Shown one piece after another: positions 14,977 to 23,920 of a stretch of 35,055 bases of DNA. How positions within the stretch are numbered: position 1 is the first letter of the stretch; every line of letters starts with the position of its first letter. Source of the DNA: Bacteroidota bacterium (GTDB lineage Bacteria; Bacteroidota; Bacteroidia; UKL13-3). Below the pieces are notes generated by a model. That model did no database searches. It had not been told where the DNA came from and saw only the letters and a program-made list of their open reading frames with translations. A program made the translations under genes and the position numbers. Location of the stretch: positions 1 through 35,055 of the forward strand of contig JAWXAU010000176.1 of assembly GCA_034439655.1 (NCBI GenBank), in the 5' to 3' direction.

Positions 14977-16614
14977 ATGACAGACCAATATATAAAAAGT
15001 GGTTACCACATCACCACCGATCCTGATTTTCAAAATGAACGATATGGGAATGTGCCCGAATTGAGAGCACAGTTTGGTACCTTGTACTTTGAAGCTCAAG
15101 ATAAGCATGATAAAAAGATAATTGATAAACTCACTAACCTTATATTTAAGCATCCCAGTTCCCCGCAGCTTAAGAATTTTTTGTCTGCTGCATATAGCTT
15201 TCAAGGTAAATATAAGGCAGCCCTTGAAGTAAACCAAAGGATACTTGCCGAACACCCTGATTATTTATTTGGGAAACTAAATTTAGCCAATGAGTATATA
15301 CAAAATAGGGAACCTGAAAAGGTGCCTTCTATATTGGGGGAAACTATGGAATTAAAGGCCTTGTACCCTGATAGGGAATTATTCCACCTAGCTGAGGTAA
15401 CAGGCTTTTTAAAGACAGCAATAAGGTATTATACAGAAATTGAAGATTTGGAGGCTGCCGAAATTCGCTTAAATTTTTTGGAAGATATTGCACCATATCA
15501 CCCAGATACTGTTTCTGCAAAAGAATTCTTGGTCCCTTTGCTGTTAAAAAAGCCAGCAGGGCTTTGGGATGAAGACGAGAAAAACGATATAACGCCATTG
15601 TTTGAAACTATTGAACTACCTATGCAAACCATAGAGTCGCCTGTATTTAATCACCCCGCTATCAATGATTTATATAAATACGGTCTTAAGATTTCGCCAG
15701 AAATATTAAAAGAAATAGTAGACTTACCTCGTGAAACCTTGATTGAAGATTTAGAGAAAGTGCTACTGGATGCAGAAAAAAGATTTGAATATTTTGCTGA
15801 CATGGAATGGGAAGATGAAACACATCATTTCCCCTTCCATGCTGTATTTTTATTGAATGAAATTCATGCAGTTGAAAGTTTCCCCCGAGTTATATTATTT
15901 CTGCAGAATGACAGGGATTTTACAGAATTTTGGTTTGGCGACCACAGTACAGAAACTTTATGGAGGTGTTTCTTTGGCTTGGGTTTTACACAACTTGAAT
16001 TTTTAAAACAATTGCTTTTAAAACAGGGCGTTGATACATTTATAAAAGCATTAGCCTCAGAAGCACTGTGTCAAATAGCTTATCACTATCCCGAGAAACG
16101 AGCTGAAGTAGTAAATATATTTGGTCAGGTATTCAGTAAATCCAATGAAGCTCATAAAGAAGACAACCTAATTGATTCGCTTTTTTTGGGTTTAACTATT
16201 GGCGATGTAATTCGATTTGGGATGTTGGAATTGCTCCCTGCTATAAAACCACTTTATGAGAAAAACTATGTTGCAATTAGAGTAAATGGCACTTATGATG
16301 AACTTGTAAAACAAACGGCGGGGCAATCCTTCAGAGAGAGTTATGATACTGGTCAAGAAATATACGGAATCGTAGATTTGTATGCCCATATTTTAACTAC
16401 TTGGCCTGAATATAATGGGGATGAGGATTTTTTTGATGACGATGATGAAGAAGAAGATGATGGTGTATGGGCTGGAATTGATTCTAATTATAAATTCCCT
16501 CCGGTTAAACCCAATGTACCTGTGTTAAGGGCCGAACCAAAAGTTGGAAGAAACGATCCTTGCCCTTGTGGAAGCGGTAAAAAATATAAAAAATGTTGTG
16601 GAGGGAATTTATAA
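14977..16614 (+). CDS. TPR and DUF1186 protein with C-terminal SEC-C zinc motif
   Basis: The 545-aa protein begins with TPR-like helices (about residues 25-190; for example [22 protein letters not shown]). It then has a region resembling DUF1186 (about 240-450, with [17 protein letters not shown] and [18 protein letters not shown]). An Asp/Glu-rich linker ([12 protein letters not shown]) follows, and it ends in a SEC-C motif, [21 protein letters not shown] tails bind zinc and in SecA contact SecB and ribosomes; many other proteins carry them as binding modules. The protein is cytoplasmic by lack of signal or membrane segments. It is cotranscribed with the zinc-finger gene and ends 4 nt from the convergent nnr gene. 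Role unknown. Confidence 0.85.
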   Translation: MTDQYIKSGYHITTDPDFQNERYGNVPELRAQFGTLYFEAQDKHDKKIIDKLTNLIFKHPSSPQLKNFLSAAYSFQGKYKAALEVNQRILAEHPDYLFGKLNLANEYIQNREPEKVPSILGETMELKALYPDRELFHLAEVTGFLKTAIRYYTEIEDLEAAEIRLNFLEDIAPYHPDTVSAKEFLVPLLLKKPAGLWDEDEKNDITPLFETIELPMQTIESPVFNHPAINDLYKYGLKISPEILKEIVDLPRETLIEDLEKVLLDAEKRFEYFADMEWEDETHHFPFHAVFLLNEIHAVESFPRVILFLQNDRDFTEFWFGDHSTETLWRCFFGLGFTQLEFLKQLLLKQGVDTFIKALASEALCQIAYHYPEKRAEVVNIFGQVFSKSNEAHKEDNLIDSLFLGLTIGDVIRFGMLELLPAIKPLYEKNYVAIRVNGTYDELVKQTAGQSFRESYDTGQEIYGIVDLYAHILTTWPEYNGDEDFFDDDDEEEDDGVWAGIDSNYKFPPVKPNVPVLRAEPKVGRNDPCPCGSGKKYKKCCGGNL

Positions 16615-16618
16615 TATA

Positions 16619-18106
16619 TTATAGTAACCTTTTCAATACATACGGAATTTTCTCTGCCACCTCACCAGACAATATATATTCCTTTTCTTTAGCTAATTCA
16701 TCAGCGGCCAAGCCGTGGGTGAAAACTGCCGCCATTGCTGCATCCGAAGGTGTATAGCCTTGTGTGAGATTAGCAGCTATCATTCCAGTTAATACATCAC
16801 CACTTCCTCCCGTGGCTAAAATTGGATTTCCTGTACTGTTAAAATATATAGTTCCATCGGGTAGGGCAATAGAAGTATGAGCTCCTTTTAAAACTATTAT
16901 AATATGATAGCCTTTCGCCATTTGTATTTGCAGCTCGAGCCTTTGTTTTCCTGTTGTTCGCCGCGGCGAATTGCTATTACACAATCTTTCAAATTCTTTT
17001 ACGTGTGGTGTTATAATAGTATTGGGTGTTAATCTTTTTAACCAATGTTGTTGTGCTATTATATTTAATGCATCGGCATCAAATACAGTTGGAATGTTTT
17101 GTTGTAGTGCCCAATCAACAAGTGTTGTTGCATATTCATGTTGACCAATGCCACAACCACAAGCTATTGAATTATATTTTTCTATATTGGAATCTAACAT
17201 TTCTAGCCACAATGCTTCGGGCAATGCAGCGTGAAGTGCAAGCCTTTCGGTATCGGGCAAATGCACGCTGCATAAACCTGCACCACTGAGCAAGCACGAT
17301 TTTGCAGAGAGTATCGCAGCACCCGTCATACCGAGTGAGCCGCAAATTAATAATGCGTGGCCACGGGTTCCTTTATGTTCAAATTTCTGATGGTGTTTGA
17401 TAATGGGTTTTATATCACTAATTGTTATATAATGATAATTGGTAGCAATTTCTTTTTCATAGACTTTATCCAAACCGATGTCCAACACTTCAAAATGGTT
17501 GGCAAAATTTCCTGTATCAGGAAGGAGAAAAGATAATTTTGGGATTTGAAATGTGAGGGTAATATCTGCTTTTATTATGGCACCTTTATATAATGAAGTA
17601 TCACACAAATCTGCTGGCAAACCGCTAGGAATATCAATTGAAATTTTATTTGCTTTTTGTTTGTTTAAATGTATTATAAAATCTGCTATCCAACCTTCCA
17701 AGGGCGTTGATAGTCCTGAGCCGAAGATGGCATCTATTAAAATAGCATCTTTATCGAAAATTGGCCAATTGGCATTATTATCTGATATATGTTTTACTGC
17801 AATATTTTTAGACAAATCTTTAAACCAAAATTCAAAATCGGGGGATGCATTTGTGGCATGTTCTACTATATATAGTTCTACCGAAAAATTCATCATATTC
17901 AGAATTTTGGCGATCACCAAACCATCGCCACCATTATTTCCTTTGCCACAAATTATATGATATTTTTTTGAATGGGGGATATTTGCAAACAACCAGTGTA
18001 CACATTTTTCGGCTGCCCTTTCCATCAATAAATGAGAAGCAATAGGCTCGTGCTCGATGGTATATTTGTCCCAAGCTCTTATTTGGTCTGCAGTGAAAAG
18101 CTTCAT
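16619..18106 (-). CDS. nnr: Bifunctional NAD(P)H-hydrate repair enzyme
   Basis: Repairs damaged cofactor: the N-terminal epimerase (NnrE) interconverts R- and S-NAD(P)HX, and the C-terminal dehydratase (NnrD) restores NAD(P)H from S-NAD(P)HX using ADP or ATP. The 495-aa protein shows the epimerase loop GKGNNGGDGLVIA (near residue 56) and DAIFGSGL. The dehydratase half has KHEFKGTRGH-like residues (FEHKGTRGHALLICG), TVFDADALN, TPHVKEFERL and the signature GNPILATGGSGDVLTG near the end. The fusion order is the normal bacterial one. ATG at 18106 is chosen over a TTG at 18130 because that TTG lies inside the -7 box. Confidence 0.95.
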   Translation of the reverse strand: MKLFTADQIRAWDKYTIEHEPIASHLLMERAAEKCVHWLFANIPHSKKYHIICGKGNNGGDGLVIAKILNMMNFSVELYIVEHATNASPDFEFWFKDLSKNIAVKHISDNNANWPIFDKDAILIDAIFGSGLSTPLEGWIADFIIHLNKQKANKISIDIPSGLPADLCDTSLYKGAIIKADITLTFQIPKLSFLLPDTGNFANHFEVLDIGLDKVYEKEIATNYHYITISDIKPIIKHHQKFEHKGTRGHALLICGSLGMTGAAILSAKSCLLSGAGLCSVHLPDTERLALHAALPEALWLEMLDSNIEKYNSIACGCGIGQHEYATTLVDWALQQNIPTVFDADALNIIAQQHWLKRLTPNTIITPHVKEFERLCNSNSPRRTTGKQRLELQIQMAKGYHIIIVLKGAHTSIALPDGTIYFNSTGNPILATGGSGDVLTGMIAANLTQGYTPSDAAMAAVFTHGLAADELAKEKEYILSGEVAEKIPYVLKRLL

Positions 18107-18127
18107 TGGTTTTTTTGTTATGCAATG

Positions 18128-18135
18128 CAAATGTA
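18128..18135 (-). promoter_or_regulatory. -7 box of nnr
   Basis: Read on the minus strand this is TACATTTG, followed by CATTGC. It is an exact consensus match 21 nt before the ATG at 18106. No TTTG partner was found upstream. Confidence 0.5.
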
Positions 18136-18150
18136 CGAAATTAATAACTG

Positions 18151-18262
18151 TAAGTCTGAGTTAATCGAAGACCTAACTGTTTGTATGCTTCAATAATCCC
18201 GAAATTATCGGGACAACACGACAAACGAAAGTCAGCATGACAGACTTAACTCAGCATGACAA
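18151..18262. repeat. REP-like inverted repeat cluster between nnr and priA
   Basis: AGTCTGAGTTAA (18153-18164) is partly complementary to TTAACTCAG (18246-18254). Between them is the hairpin TCCCGA-AATTA-TCGGGA (18197-18213), similar to the core palindrome of the 168-bp element. The direct repeat TCAGCATGACA occurs at 18232-18242 and 18251-18261; its reverse complement, TGTCATGCTGA, resembles a motif I recall as widely scattered in Bacteroidota intergenic DNA. Confidence 0.6.
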
Positions 18263-18308
18263 ACTTGTCTGATAACGACAAACCTACAAATTCAAATAAG
18301 AAAGTTCA

Positions 18309-18316
18309 TAACTTTG
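18309..18316 (+). promoter_or_regulatory. -7 box of priA, close to the start codon
   Basis: TAACTTTG plus GCACTCAC directly precedes the ATG at 18324, with only 7 nt between box and start codon. Transcription would start within a few bases of the ATG, giving a leaderless or nearly leaderless mRNA. Confidence 0.5.
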
Positions 18317-18323
18317 CACTCAC

Positions 18324-20798
18324 ATGACAGATGAACTAATACCAACTGAAACCCTGTTTGTGGATGTGGTATTACCCTTCTACTTACCAGGTTTTTTCAC
18401 CTACCGTGTGCCACAGATTTTTGAGGCAGAGGTAGGTGTGGGCAAACGAGTGGTAGTTCAATTTGGCAAATCGAAAGTATATGCAGGTATTATAGTAGAG
18501 GTGCACCATCGGGTTCCTACATTGTACCAAGCTAAGTATATACAAGCGGTAGTTGATGACCAGCCTTTGGTAAGCGATATACAACTTGCCTTTTGGAAAT
18601 GGATGGCCTCTTATTATATGTGTACTACAGGCGAGGTGATGAATGCCGCATTGCCCGCAGGTTTGAAGCTAGAATCTGAAACGCGAATAATTTTGCGTGG
18701 TGATACACCAATCGATTATGAACAATTGAGCGACAAGGAGTATTTTATTATAGAAGCTCTCGAGGTTCAAAAGGAACTTAGCATCAAACAAATTGCGAAT
18801 ATACTGGATGTAAAAAATGTATACGCTGTAATCAAGTCGCTATTTCAACGTGAATTAATTTGGGTGAAGGAAGAGATTATCAAAACTTATAAACCCAAAG
18901 TAGTTGAGTATATCAAACTTTCTCAAGCATATGATAGTGACGAGGCTTTGCAAACATTATTTGCCCAACTGGAGAAACGTGCCGCCAAACAAGTAGATGC
19001 CTTGATGCAGTTTTTGCACCTGCGACAAACCTCGTCTACCATTCAGCGTATTGATTTGGCAAAAGCATTGGGAAATAGTACTACCATTAAAGCACTAATT
19101 GACAAAGGTATTTTCGAAACTTATATTATACAATCGGATAATGTAGAAAATAAAGATGCACTTGAAATTTCCAATTTTGAATTGAACGAAGGACAAGAGC
19201 AAGCATACAAACTTATATGCAAGCAATTATATACGGAGAATAAAGAAGTAAGTTTGATACATGGAGTAACGGGCAGTGGCAAAACACATATATATGTTAA
19301 ACTTATTGAGCAAGCCTTAAAAGAAGGCAAGCAGGTATTATATATGTTGCCCGAGATAGCCCTAACAGGGCAGATGATTGAGCGGTTGAAAAAATATTTT
19401 GGCAATCGTATAATGGTTTCACATTCTAAATTTAGTGAGAACGAACGCGTAGCTATTTGGAATAAATTGGCAACAAAAAAAGTAGATATTATATTAGGGC
19501 CACGTTCATCTTTGTTTTTACCTTATCACAATCTCGGACTTATAATAGTGGATGAAGAACACGAACCCAGTTACAAACAGCAAGAGCCTGCACCCCGCTA
19601 CCATGGCCGAGATTCGGCTATTGTGTTGGCAAAAATGCATGGAGCAAAAGTAGTATTAGGTTCTGCAACACCTGCTATCGAAACTTATTATAATACCACA
19701 ATTGGTAAATATGGTTTGGTAGAAATGCAAACCCGCTATGGAGGTGTAGCAATGCCCGATATGATATTGGCAGATGTGGCCGAAGCAAAAAAATATTTGC
19801 ATTTGAAAAAACATTTTACGCCAGAATTATTGGAAGCCATCGAATACACTTTAGATAAACATAAGCAAACTATTATATTCCAAAACCGTAGAGGATACGT
19901 GCCAGTACACGAATGTACCAATTGTGGGTGGGTGGCCAAATGTATACATTGTGATGTAGCACTCACCTATCATAAATATTCAGATTTATTGAAATGCCAT
20001 TATTGTGGTTATTCAGAAAAAGTAGTAATGATTTGCAAAGCATGTGGTTCAAAAGAGTTGACGCATAAAGGTTATGGAACTGAAATGATAGAAGATGATT
20101 TGAAAGAGCTACTTCCCAATGCAAGAATTGCTCGTATGGATTTGGAAACTACACGGAGCAAAACGGGTCATCAAAATATTATAAAAGATTTGGAAGAGAT
20201 GCGAACTGATATATTAGTGGGTACGCAAATGGTGAGCAAAGGCTTGGATTTTGAAAACGTGATTTTGGTGGGAATTATGAATGCCGATCAAATGTTGCAC
20301 TTCCCCGATTTTAGAGCCAATGAACGCACATTTCAAATGCTAGTACAAGTGAGCGGACGCAGTGGACGTAGACAAGAAAAAGGGAAAGTTATTATACAAA
20401 CATCTGCCAAAGAACATCCTGTTTTGGGCTTGGTATTGAACAATGATTATATAGGTTTATATCATAGTGAAATTGCACAAAGAGAGAAGCATATATTTCC
20501 ACCATTTTGCAGAATGATTAAATTAACTTTAAGACATAAGAATTATACAACAGCTGAACTTGCTGCCTATGCACTGGGATTATTATTAAAACAAAAATTA
20601 GGAAGTAGAGTGATGGGGCCTGAGAAACCTTATCAATCTAAGTTAAAAGATCATTATATATGGCATTTACTTATTAAAGTGGAGATAGGGAGCAATATAT
20701 CTATGAACAAAGTGAAAACGTATATAAATGAATGCCGCGAAGTGGTATCGGCGAAGTTTAAGAGCACTTATATAATTCCGGACGTAGACCCTTATTGA
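18324..20798 (+). CDS. priA: Primosomal protein N' (replication restart helicase PriA)
   Basis: A 3'-to-5' helicase that recognises stalled forks and D-loops and reloads the replisome. The 824-aa protein has the N-terminal 3'-DNA-binding domain (LPGFFTYRVP), Walker A GVTGSGKTHIYV (around residue 314), Walker B DEEHEPSYKQQ (about 411) and the HGRDSAIVLAK block. The two-zinc Cys insertion runs over residues 530-577 (CTNCGWVAKCIHC, CHYCGY, CKACGS), followed by GTQMVSKGLDFENV and QVSGRSGR. It is full length; Bacteroidota PriA is slightly longer than the 732-aa E. coli protein. The ATG at 18324 is the only start that keeps the N-terminal domain. Confidence 0.97.
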   Translation: MTDELIPTETLFVDVVLPFYLPGFFTYRVPQIFEAEVGVGKRVVVQFGKSKVYAGIIVEVHHRVPTLYQAKYIQAVVDDQPLVSDIQLAFWKWMASYYMCTTGEVMNAALPAGLKLESETRIILRGDTPIDYEQLSDKEYFIIEALEVQKELSIKQIANILDVKNVYAVIKSLFQRELIWVKEEIIKTYKPKVVEYIKLSQAYDSDEALQTLFAQLEKRAAKQVDALMQFLHLRQTSSTIQRIDLAKALGNSTTIKALIDKGIFETYIIQSDNVENKDALEISNFELNEGQEQAYKLICKQLYTENKEVSLIHGVTGSGKTHIYVKLIEQALKEGKQVLYMLPEIALTGQMIERLKKYFGNRIMVSHSKFSENERVAIWNKLATKKVDIILGPRSSLFLPYHNLGLIIVDEEHEPSYKQQEPAPRYHGRDSAIVLAKMHGAKVVLGSATPAIETYYNTTIGKYGLVEMQTRYGGVAMPDMILADVAEAKKYLHLKKHFTPELLEAIEYTLDKHKQTIIFQNRRGYVPVHECTNCGWVAKCIHCDVALTYHKYSDLLKCHYCGYSEKVVMICKACGSKELTHKGYGTEMIEDDLKELLPNARIARMDLETTRSKTGHQNIIKDLEEMRTDILVGTQMVSKGLDFENVILVGIMNADQMLHFPDFRANERTFQMLVQVSGRSGRRQEKGKVIIQTSAKEHPVLGLVLNNDYIGLYHSEIAQREKHIFPPFCRMIKLTLRHKNYTTAELAAYALGLLLKQKLGSRVMGPEKPYQSKLKDHYIWHLLIKVEIGSNISMNKVKTYINECREVVSAKFKSTYIIPDVDPY

Positions 20799-20949
20799 TA
20801 GTTACGAATTACGATTGAAAAAATTACGAATTGTTGCTTACGCCTGCAATCGCAACAATGCCCATGGTTGTGTGGTTTCACCAACCATTTGGAATAGGCA
20901 ATGGCTGTGTTTATGCACCGATGGCTATGATTCAGCAATAACCAAACTC
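20799..20949. repeat. Intergenic repeats between priA and the phosphate transporter
   Basis: TTACGAATTACGA and AAATTACGAATTG (20803-20833) belong to the same AATTACGAAT family as the inverted repeat after aspS. They are followed by a hairpin TTGTTGC (20831-20837) / GCAACAA (20852-20858) and then a dyad ATGGTTG/CAACCAT (about 20864-20889). No gene and no T-tract terminator are seen in this convergent gap. Confidence 0.5.
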
Positions 20950-22347
20950 TTATAATATAGTACGGAATAACCAAAAGAGTGAACCTGACAATAGCATACA
21001 AACAGGGAGGGTGAGAACCCAAGCAATTAATATATTTTTTACAGTTTTTGCTTGCAGATTTTTTACGCCTTTGGTGGCCACCATACTACCTGCTATACCT
21101 GATGATAATACGTGGGTAGTACTTACAGGAAGTTTAAAATAGCTTGCCAGACCTATGGTGACAGATGCCACAATCTCGGCACTTGCACCTTGTGAATAGG
21201 TGAGATGCTGTTTGCCAATTTTTTCTCCGATTGTTACCACAATTCGTTTCCAACCAATCATAGTGCCGAGACCTAAAGAAAGAGCGATAAGAATAATAAC
21301 CCATTCAGGTGCAAAATCCGTGTATTTTTTAAGTTCGCCAATACCGCTTTTTTTCAACTCTGCTTGGTTTTCTTCACTCAAATTAACATGGCCCCCTTTT
21401 ACAAGAGTTTCGAAGCTTTTGGATAAGACCAAGATATGTTTGCGATAACCAAATTTTACTGAATCAGCTTTTTGTGCCTCAACAGGGAGGTCAACCAAAA
21501 CTTCCAATTTTTTAATGCTCGAATGCATTTTATTATATTCTACGGTATCTTTTTCTCTTAATTGGCTTTTATCTATCATGGCAAATTTATCTTCTACTTT
21601 TACCAAAGCAGGTTTCATGTTATCCATTGTTAAGTTGTTATTGATGGCAAAATAACCAGGAACGATAGCTATCAGTATCAGCATCATTAAACCAATTCCT
21701 TTTTGACCATCATTCTGACCATGAAAAAAACTAACCAAGGTACAGGTTACTACCAATATTGCTCTAACCCATATAGGTGGTTTCTCGTTCGGGCCTGTTT
21801 CTTTAAATATAATATTCTTTTTGGTAAGCAGTCTGCGAAGGACGAACATTAGGAATATAGCTAAACTAAAGCCCACCAATGGAGAAACCAATAATGAAGT
21901 TCCTATTTTGCCCGCCTCTTTCCAATTCACTGCTTCCGCATCGTACATCATAGAGTAGCCTAAGCCGACACCTAAAATAGAGCCAATTAAGGTGTGAGAA
22001 CTGGAGCAAGGAATAGCCAAATACCAAGTGAAGAAGTTCCAAGAAATAGCGGTAATTAGCAATGCCATTATCATTCCAATATTGTGATATATATTGGGGT
22101 CAATCAAAGTTTCTAAGGGTAGCAGTGCTACGATACTAAGGGTAACGCCTATACCGCCAAAGAACACTCCGGCTGCATTCCACAATCCCGACCAAATGAC
22201 CGCTTGGGTTGGTTTTAACGATTTGGTATAAATTACAGTGGCTACCGCGTTGGCAGTATCGTGAAAGCCATTAATAAATTCGAATATGCAGGCACATAAT
22301 AGGCAAAGTATTAATAAAATGAGAAGTCCAGTACTTAAAGAAAACAT
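20950..22347 (-). CDS. pit: Inorganic phosphate transporter, PiT family
   Basis: A low-affinity inner-membrane phosphate (metal-phosphate) symporter. The 465-aa protein shows the twin PiT signatures: GFHDTANAVATVIYT near the N-terminus and its inverted-repeat partner GLASYFKLPVSTTHVLSSGIAGS near the C-terminus. Other markers are CSSSHTLIGSILG and FFHGQNDGQKGIG. About ten membrane segments are visible. A soluble insert of about 100 residues (around 245-345, charged and Lys-rich) separates the halves, as in long PiT members. ATG at 22347 is preferred; a GTG at 22368 adds seven polar residues and lies next to a poor -7-like TTTATTTG. No regulator or PhoU gene is adjacent. Confidence 0.93.
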   Translation of the reverse strand: MFSLSTGLLILLILCLLCACIFEFINGFHDTANAVATVIYTKSLKPTQAVIWSGLWNAAGVFFGGIGVTLSIVALLPLETLIDPNIYHNIGMIMALLITAISWNFFTWYLAIPCSSSHTLIGSILGVGLGYSMMYDAEAVNWKEAGKIGTSLLVSPLVGFSLAIFLMFVLRRLLTKKNIIFKETGPNEKPPIWVRAILVVTCTLVSFFHGQNDGQKGIGLMMLILIAIVPGYFAINNNLTMDNMKPALVKVEDKFAMIDKSQLREKDTVEYNKMHSSIKKLEVLVDLPVEAQKADSVKFGYRKHILVLSKSFETLVKGGHVNLSEENQAELKKSGIGELKKYTDFAPEWVIILIALSLGLGTMIGWKRIVVTIGEKIGKQHLTYSQGASAEIVASVTIGLASYFKLPVSTTHVLSSGIAGSMVATKGVKNLQAKTVKNILIAWVLTLPVCMLLSGSLFWLFRTIL

Positions 22348-22545
22348 ATTTGTGGTGATTAATTTCACTGCAAATAAATTAACTTAATATTTCCTAATTG
22401 TTAAGGAGCCTTGTTTTTTACAAAATGATTTGTGATGAGTGTCAAGAATGCCAAAAAGTGCTACATTTGCATGGTGGCAAATAAAAACGTAAAATTTTAT
22501 TAACCTGTATATCAGATATGTATCCATATATTATTATAATACCTA

Positions 22546-22577
22546 TTGACTTTGTTAGAATTGCTTTTCTACCTTTG
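22546..22577 (+). promoter_or_regulatory. Promoter of the acidic protein gene
   Basis: TTG (22546-22548), a 21-nt spacer and TACCTTTG (22570-22577) fit the consensus and give a leader of about 65 nt. A second -7-like box, TACATTTG, lies at 22462-22469 without a partner. The rest of the 22348-22646 gap shows nothing else. Confidence 0.55.
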
Positions 22578-22646
22578 AATTAATAAGGAATAAAAAGTGG
22601 CATTTTTTATATAAAATCTAAAACCAAAAACTAACCCAATAATAAT

Positions 22647-22907
22647 ATGAAAACTGTAAAAAATATGGGACTTTCGAGTTCGCATGATTTTGATGACGAT
22701 GATGGAGATCATAAACATTCAAAGAAAATTCACGTAGACCCTGATGATGATTTTGATAGCAATGAAGATTTGCCAGATGATGGTGGTAAGGATTTGCCGC
22801 CGATTATTGATGGTGAATTTGAGGAGCTAGACGATGATGAAGTAGATAAAGAATTCGACAGCAAAAAGCATTATGAAGATTTTGTTGAAGAAGACGATGA
22901 TGAGTAA
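22647..22907 (+). CDS. Small, extremely acidic protein of unknown function
   Basis: This 86-aa protein has about 35 Asp/Glu residues (25 D, 10 E, roughly 41%), in clusters such as HDFDDDDGDH, DPDDDFDSNED and FVEEDDDE, with few hydrophobic residues apart from LPPIIDGEFEEL. It is probably disordered and cytoplasmic; there is no signal peptide. Similar short acidic proteins can bind basic proteins, ribosomal parts or divalent cations, but nothing identifies the role here. A promoter precedes it, and the LuxE-like gene follows 27 nt after the stop. I recognise no family. Confidence 0.65.
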   Translation: MKTVKNMGLSSSHDFDDDDGDHKHSKKIHVDPDDDFDSNEDLPDDGGKDLPPIIDGEFEELDDDEVDKEFDSKKHYEDFVEEDDDE

Positions 22908-22920
22908 GCCTTGTTGTTGC

Positions 22921-22928
22921 TAAATTTG
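22921..22928 (+). promoter_or_regulatory. Possible -7 box before the LuxE-like gene
   Basis: TAAATTTG matches TAnnTTTG and lies 6 nt before the TTG start at 22935, in the 27-nt gap after the acidic protein gene. No -33 partner is visible at 17-23 nt, so an internal promoter is only possible. Confidence 0.3.
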
Positions 22929-22934
22929 TAGCCT

Positions 22935-23918
22935 TTGTACGAAGGCCATACTCATATAATTTCAGAAACGAACGAAAGCAATTTTGACGAATCAGCTTTA
23001 GAAGTTTTCAAATTTCAGTACCAACGAAATAATGTATACCATACTTTTTGTGATCTTTTAGGTAAAACTCCTCAGAATATTTCTGCGGTAGAAGAAATTC
23101 CTTTTTTACCTATCTCCTCTTTTAAGAATCATGATATAATAGTTTCAGAGATGGAACCGGAAGCTATATTTAGCAGTAGTTCTACTACAGGCACAGGGCA
23201 GAGTTTGCACCCTGTGGCTTCATTGCAATTATACGAAGATAGTTTTGTAAAAGGTTTTGAACGCTCCTATGGCCCTATAAGTAATTACTGCATTTTGGCC
23301 TTATTGCCCAGTTATTTGGACCGACAAGGTTCATCACTCGTTTATATGGCAAGTAAACTTATAGAAAAATCGAATAATAATGAAAGCGGTTTTTATATTG
23401 ATGATTTTCAAAAATTGTCAGAGACTATTGAAAAATGTGAAGCAAATAAGCAACCTACCATATTATTAGGGGTCACCTTTGCTTTGATGGATTTTGCAGA
23501 ACGCTTTCCAAAAAAATTAGCACATACCCTTATTATGGAAACTGGAGGCATGAAGGGTCGCCAAATAGAGATGCAGAAGGCAGAGTTACATCAATATTTG
23601 GGTAAACAGTTTGGCGTAGATAATATTCATTCAGAATACGGAATGACGGAAATGCTGTCGCAGGCATATTCAAAAGGCGACGGAATTTTTACTACTCCTC
23701 CTTGGATGAAAATTTTGATTAGAAGTGTCGATGATCCCATACAAATTTTAAGTAACGAAAAGTGGGGAGGCATTAATGTTATAGATTTGGCTAATATTTA
23801 TTCCTGTAGTTTTTTGGCTACCGATGATATTGGAAAAATACATCTTGATGGTACTTTTGAAACCGCTGGAAGGCTTGATAATAGCGATGTACGTGGATGT
23901 AGTTTATTATATATATAA
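22935..23918 (+). CDS. LuxE-like acyl-protein synthetase / acyltransferase
   Basis: LuxE enzymes activate a carboxylic acid as acyl-AMP and transfer it to a protein or carrier thiol; in luminous bacteria they feed the fatty-acid reductase. The 327-aa protein has the ANL-type phosphate loop SSSTTGTGQS (about residue 82), YCILALLPSYLDRQGSSLVYM, HTLIMETGGMKGR, HSEYGMTEMLSQAY (the A5-like motif) and LATDDIGKI ... TAGRLDN, all typical of the LuxE/PaaK-like group in Bacteroidota. No luxC or luxD is present, so bioluminescence is not implied. The only start that keeps the N-terminal FDESALEVFKFQYQ helix is TTG at 22935; an upstream in-frame stop lies at 22929-22931. It converges with the RsmI-like gene 2 nt away. 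Confidence 0.85.
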   Translation: MYEGHTHIISETNESNFDESALEVFKFQYQRNNVYHTFCDLLGKTPQNISAVEEIPFLPISSFKNHDIIVSEMEPEAIFSSSSTTGTGQSLHPVASLQLYEDSFVKGFERSYGPISNYCILALLPSYLDRQGSSLVYMASKLIEKSNNNESGFYIDDFQKLSETIEKCEANKQPTILLGVTFALMDFAERFPKKLAHTLIMETGGMKGRQIEMQKAELHQYLGKQFGVDNIHSEYGMTEMLSQAYSKGDGIFTTPPWMKILIRSVDDPIQILSNEKWGGINVIDLANIYSCSFLATDDIGKIHLDGTFETAGRLDNSDVRGCSLLYI

Positions 23919-23920
23919 TA

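Noticed and set aside
22935-23918. Bioluminescence (lux) operon
   Set aside because: The LuxE-like gene has no luxA, B, C or D neighbours; LuxE-type enzymes are widespread in non-luminous Bacteroidota.
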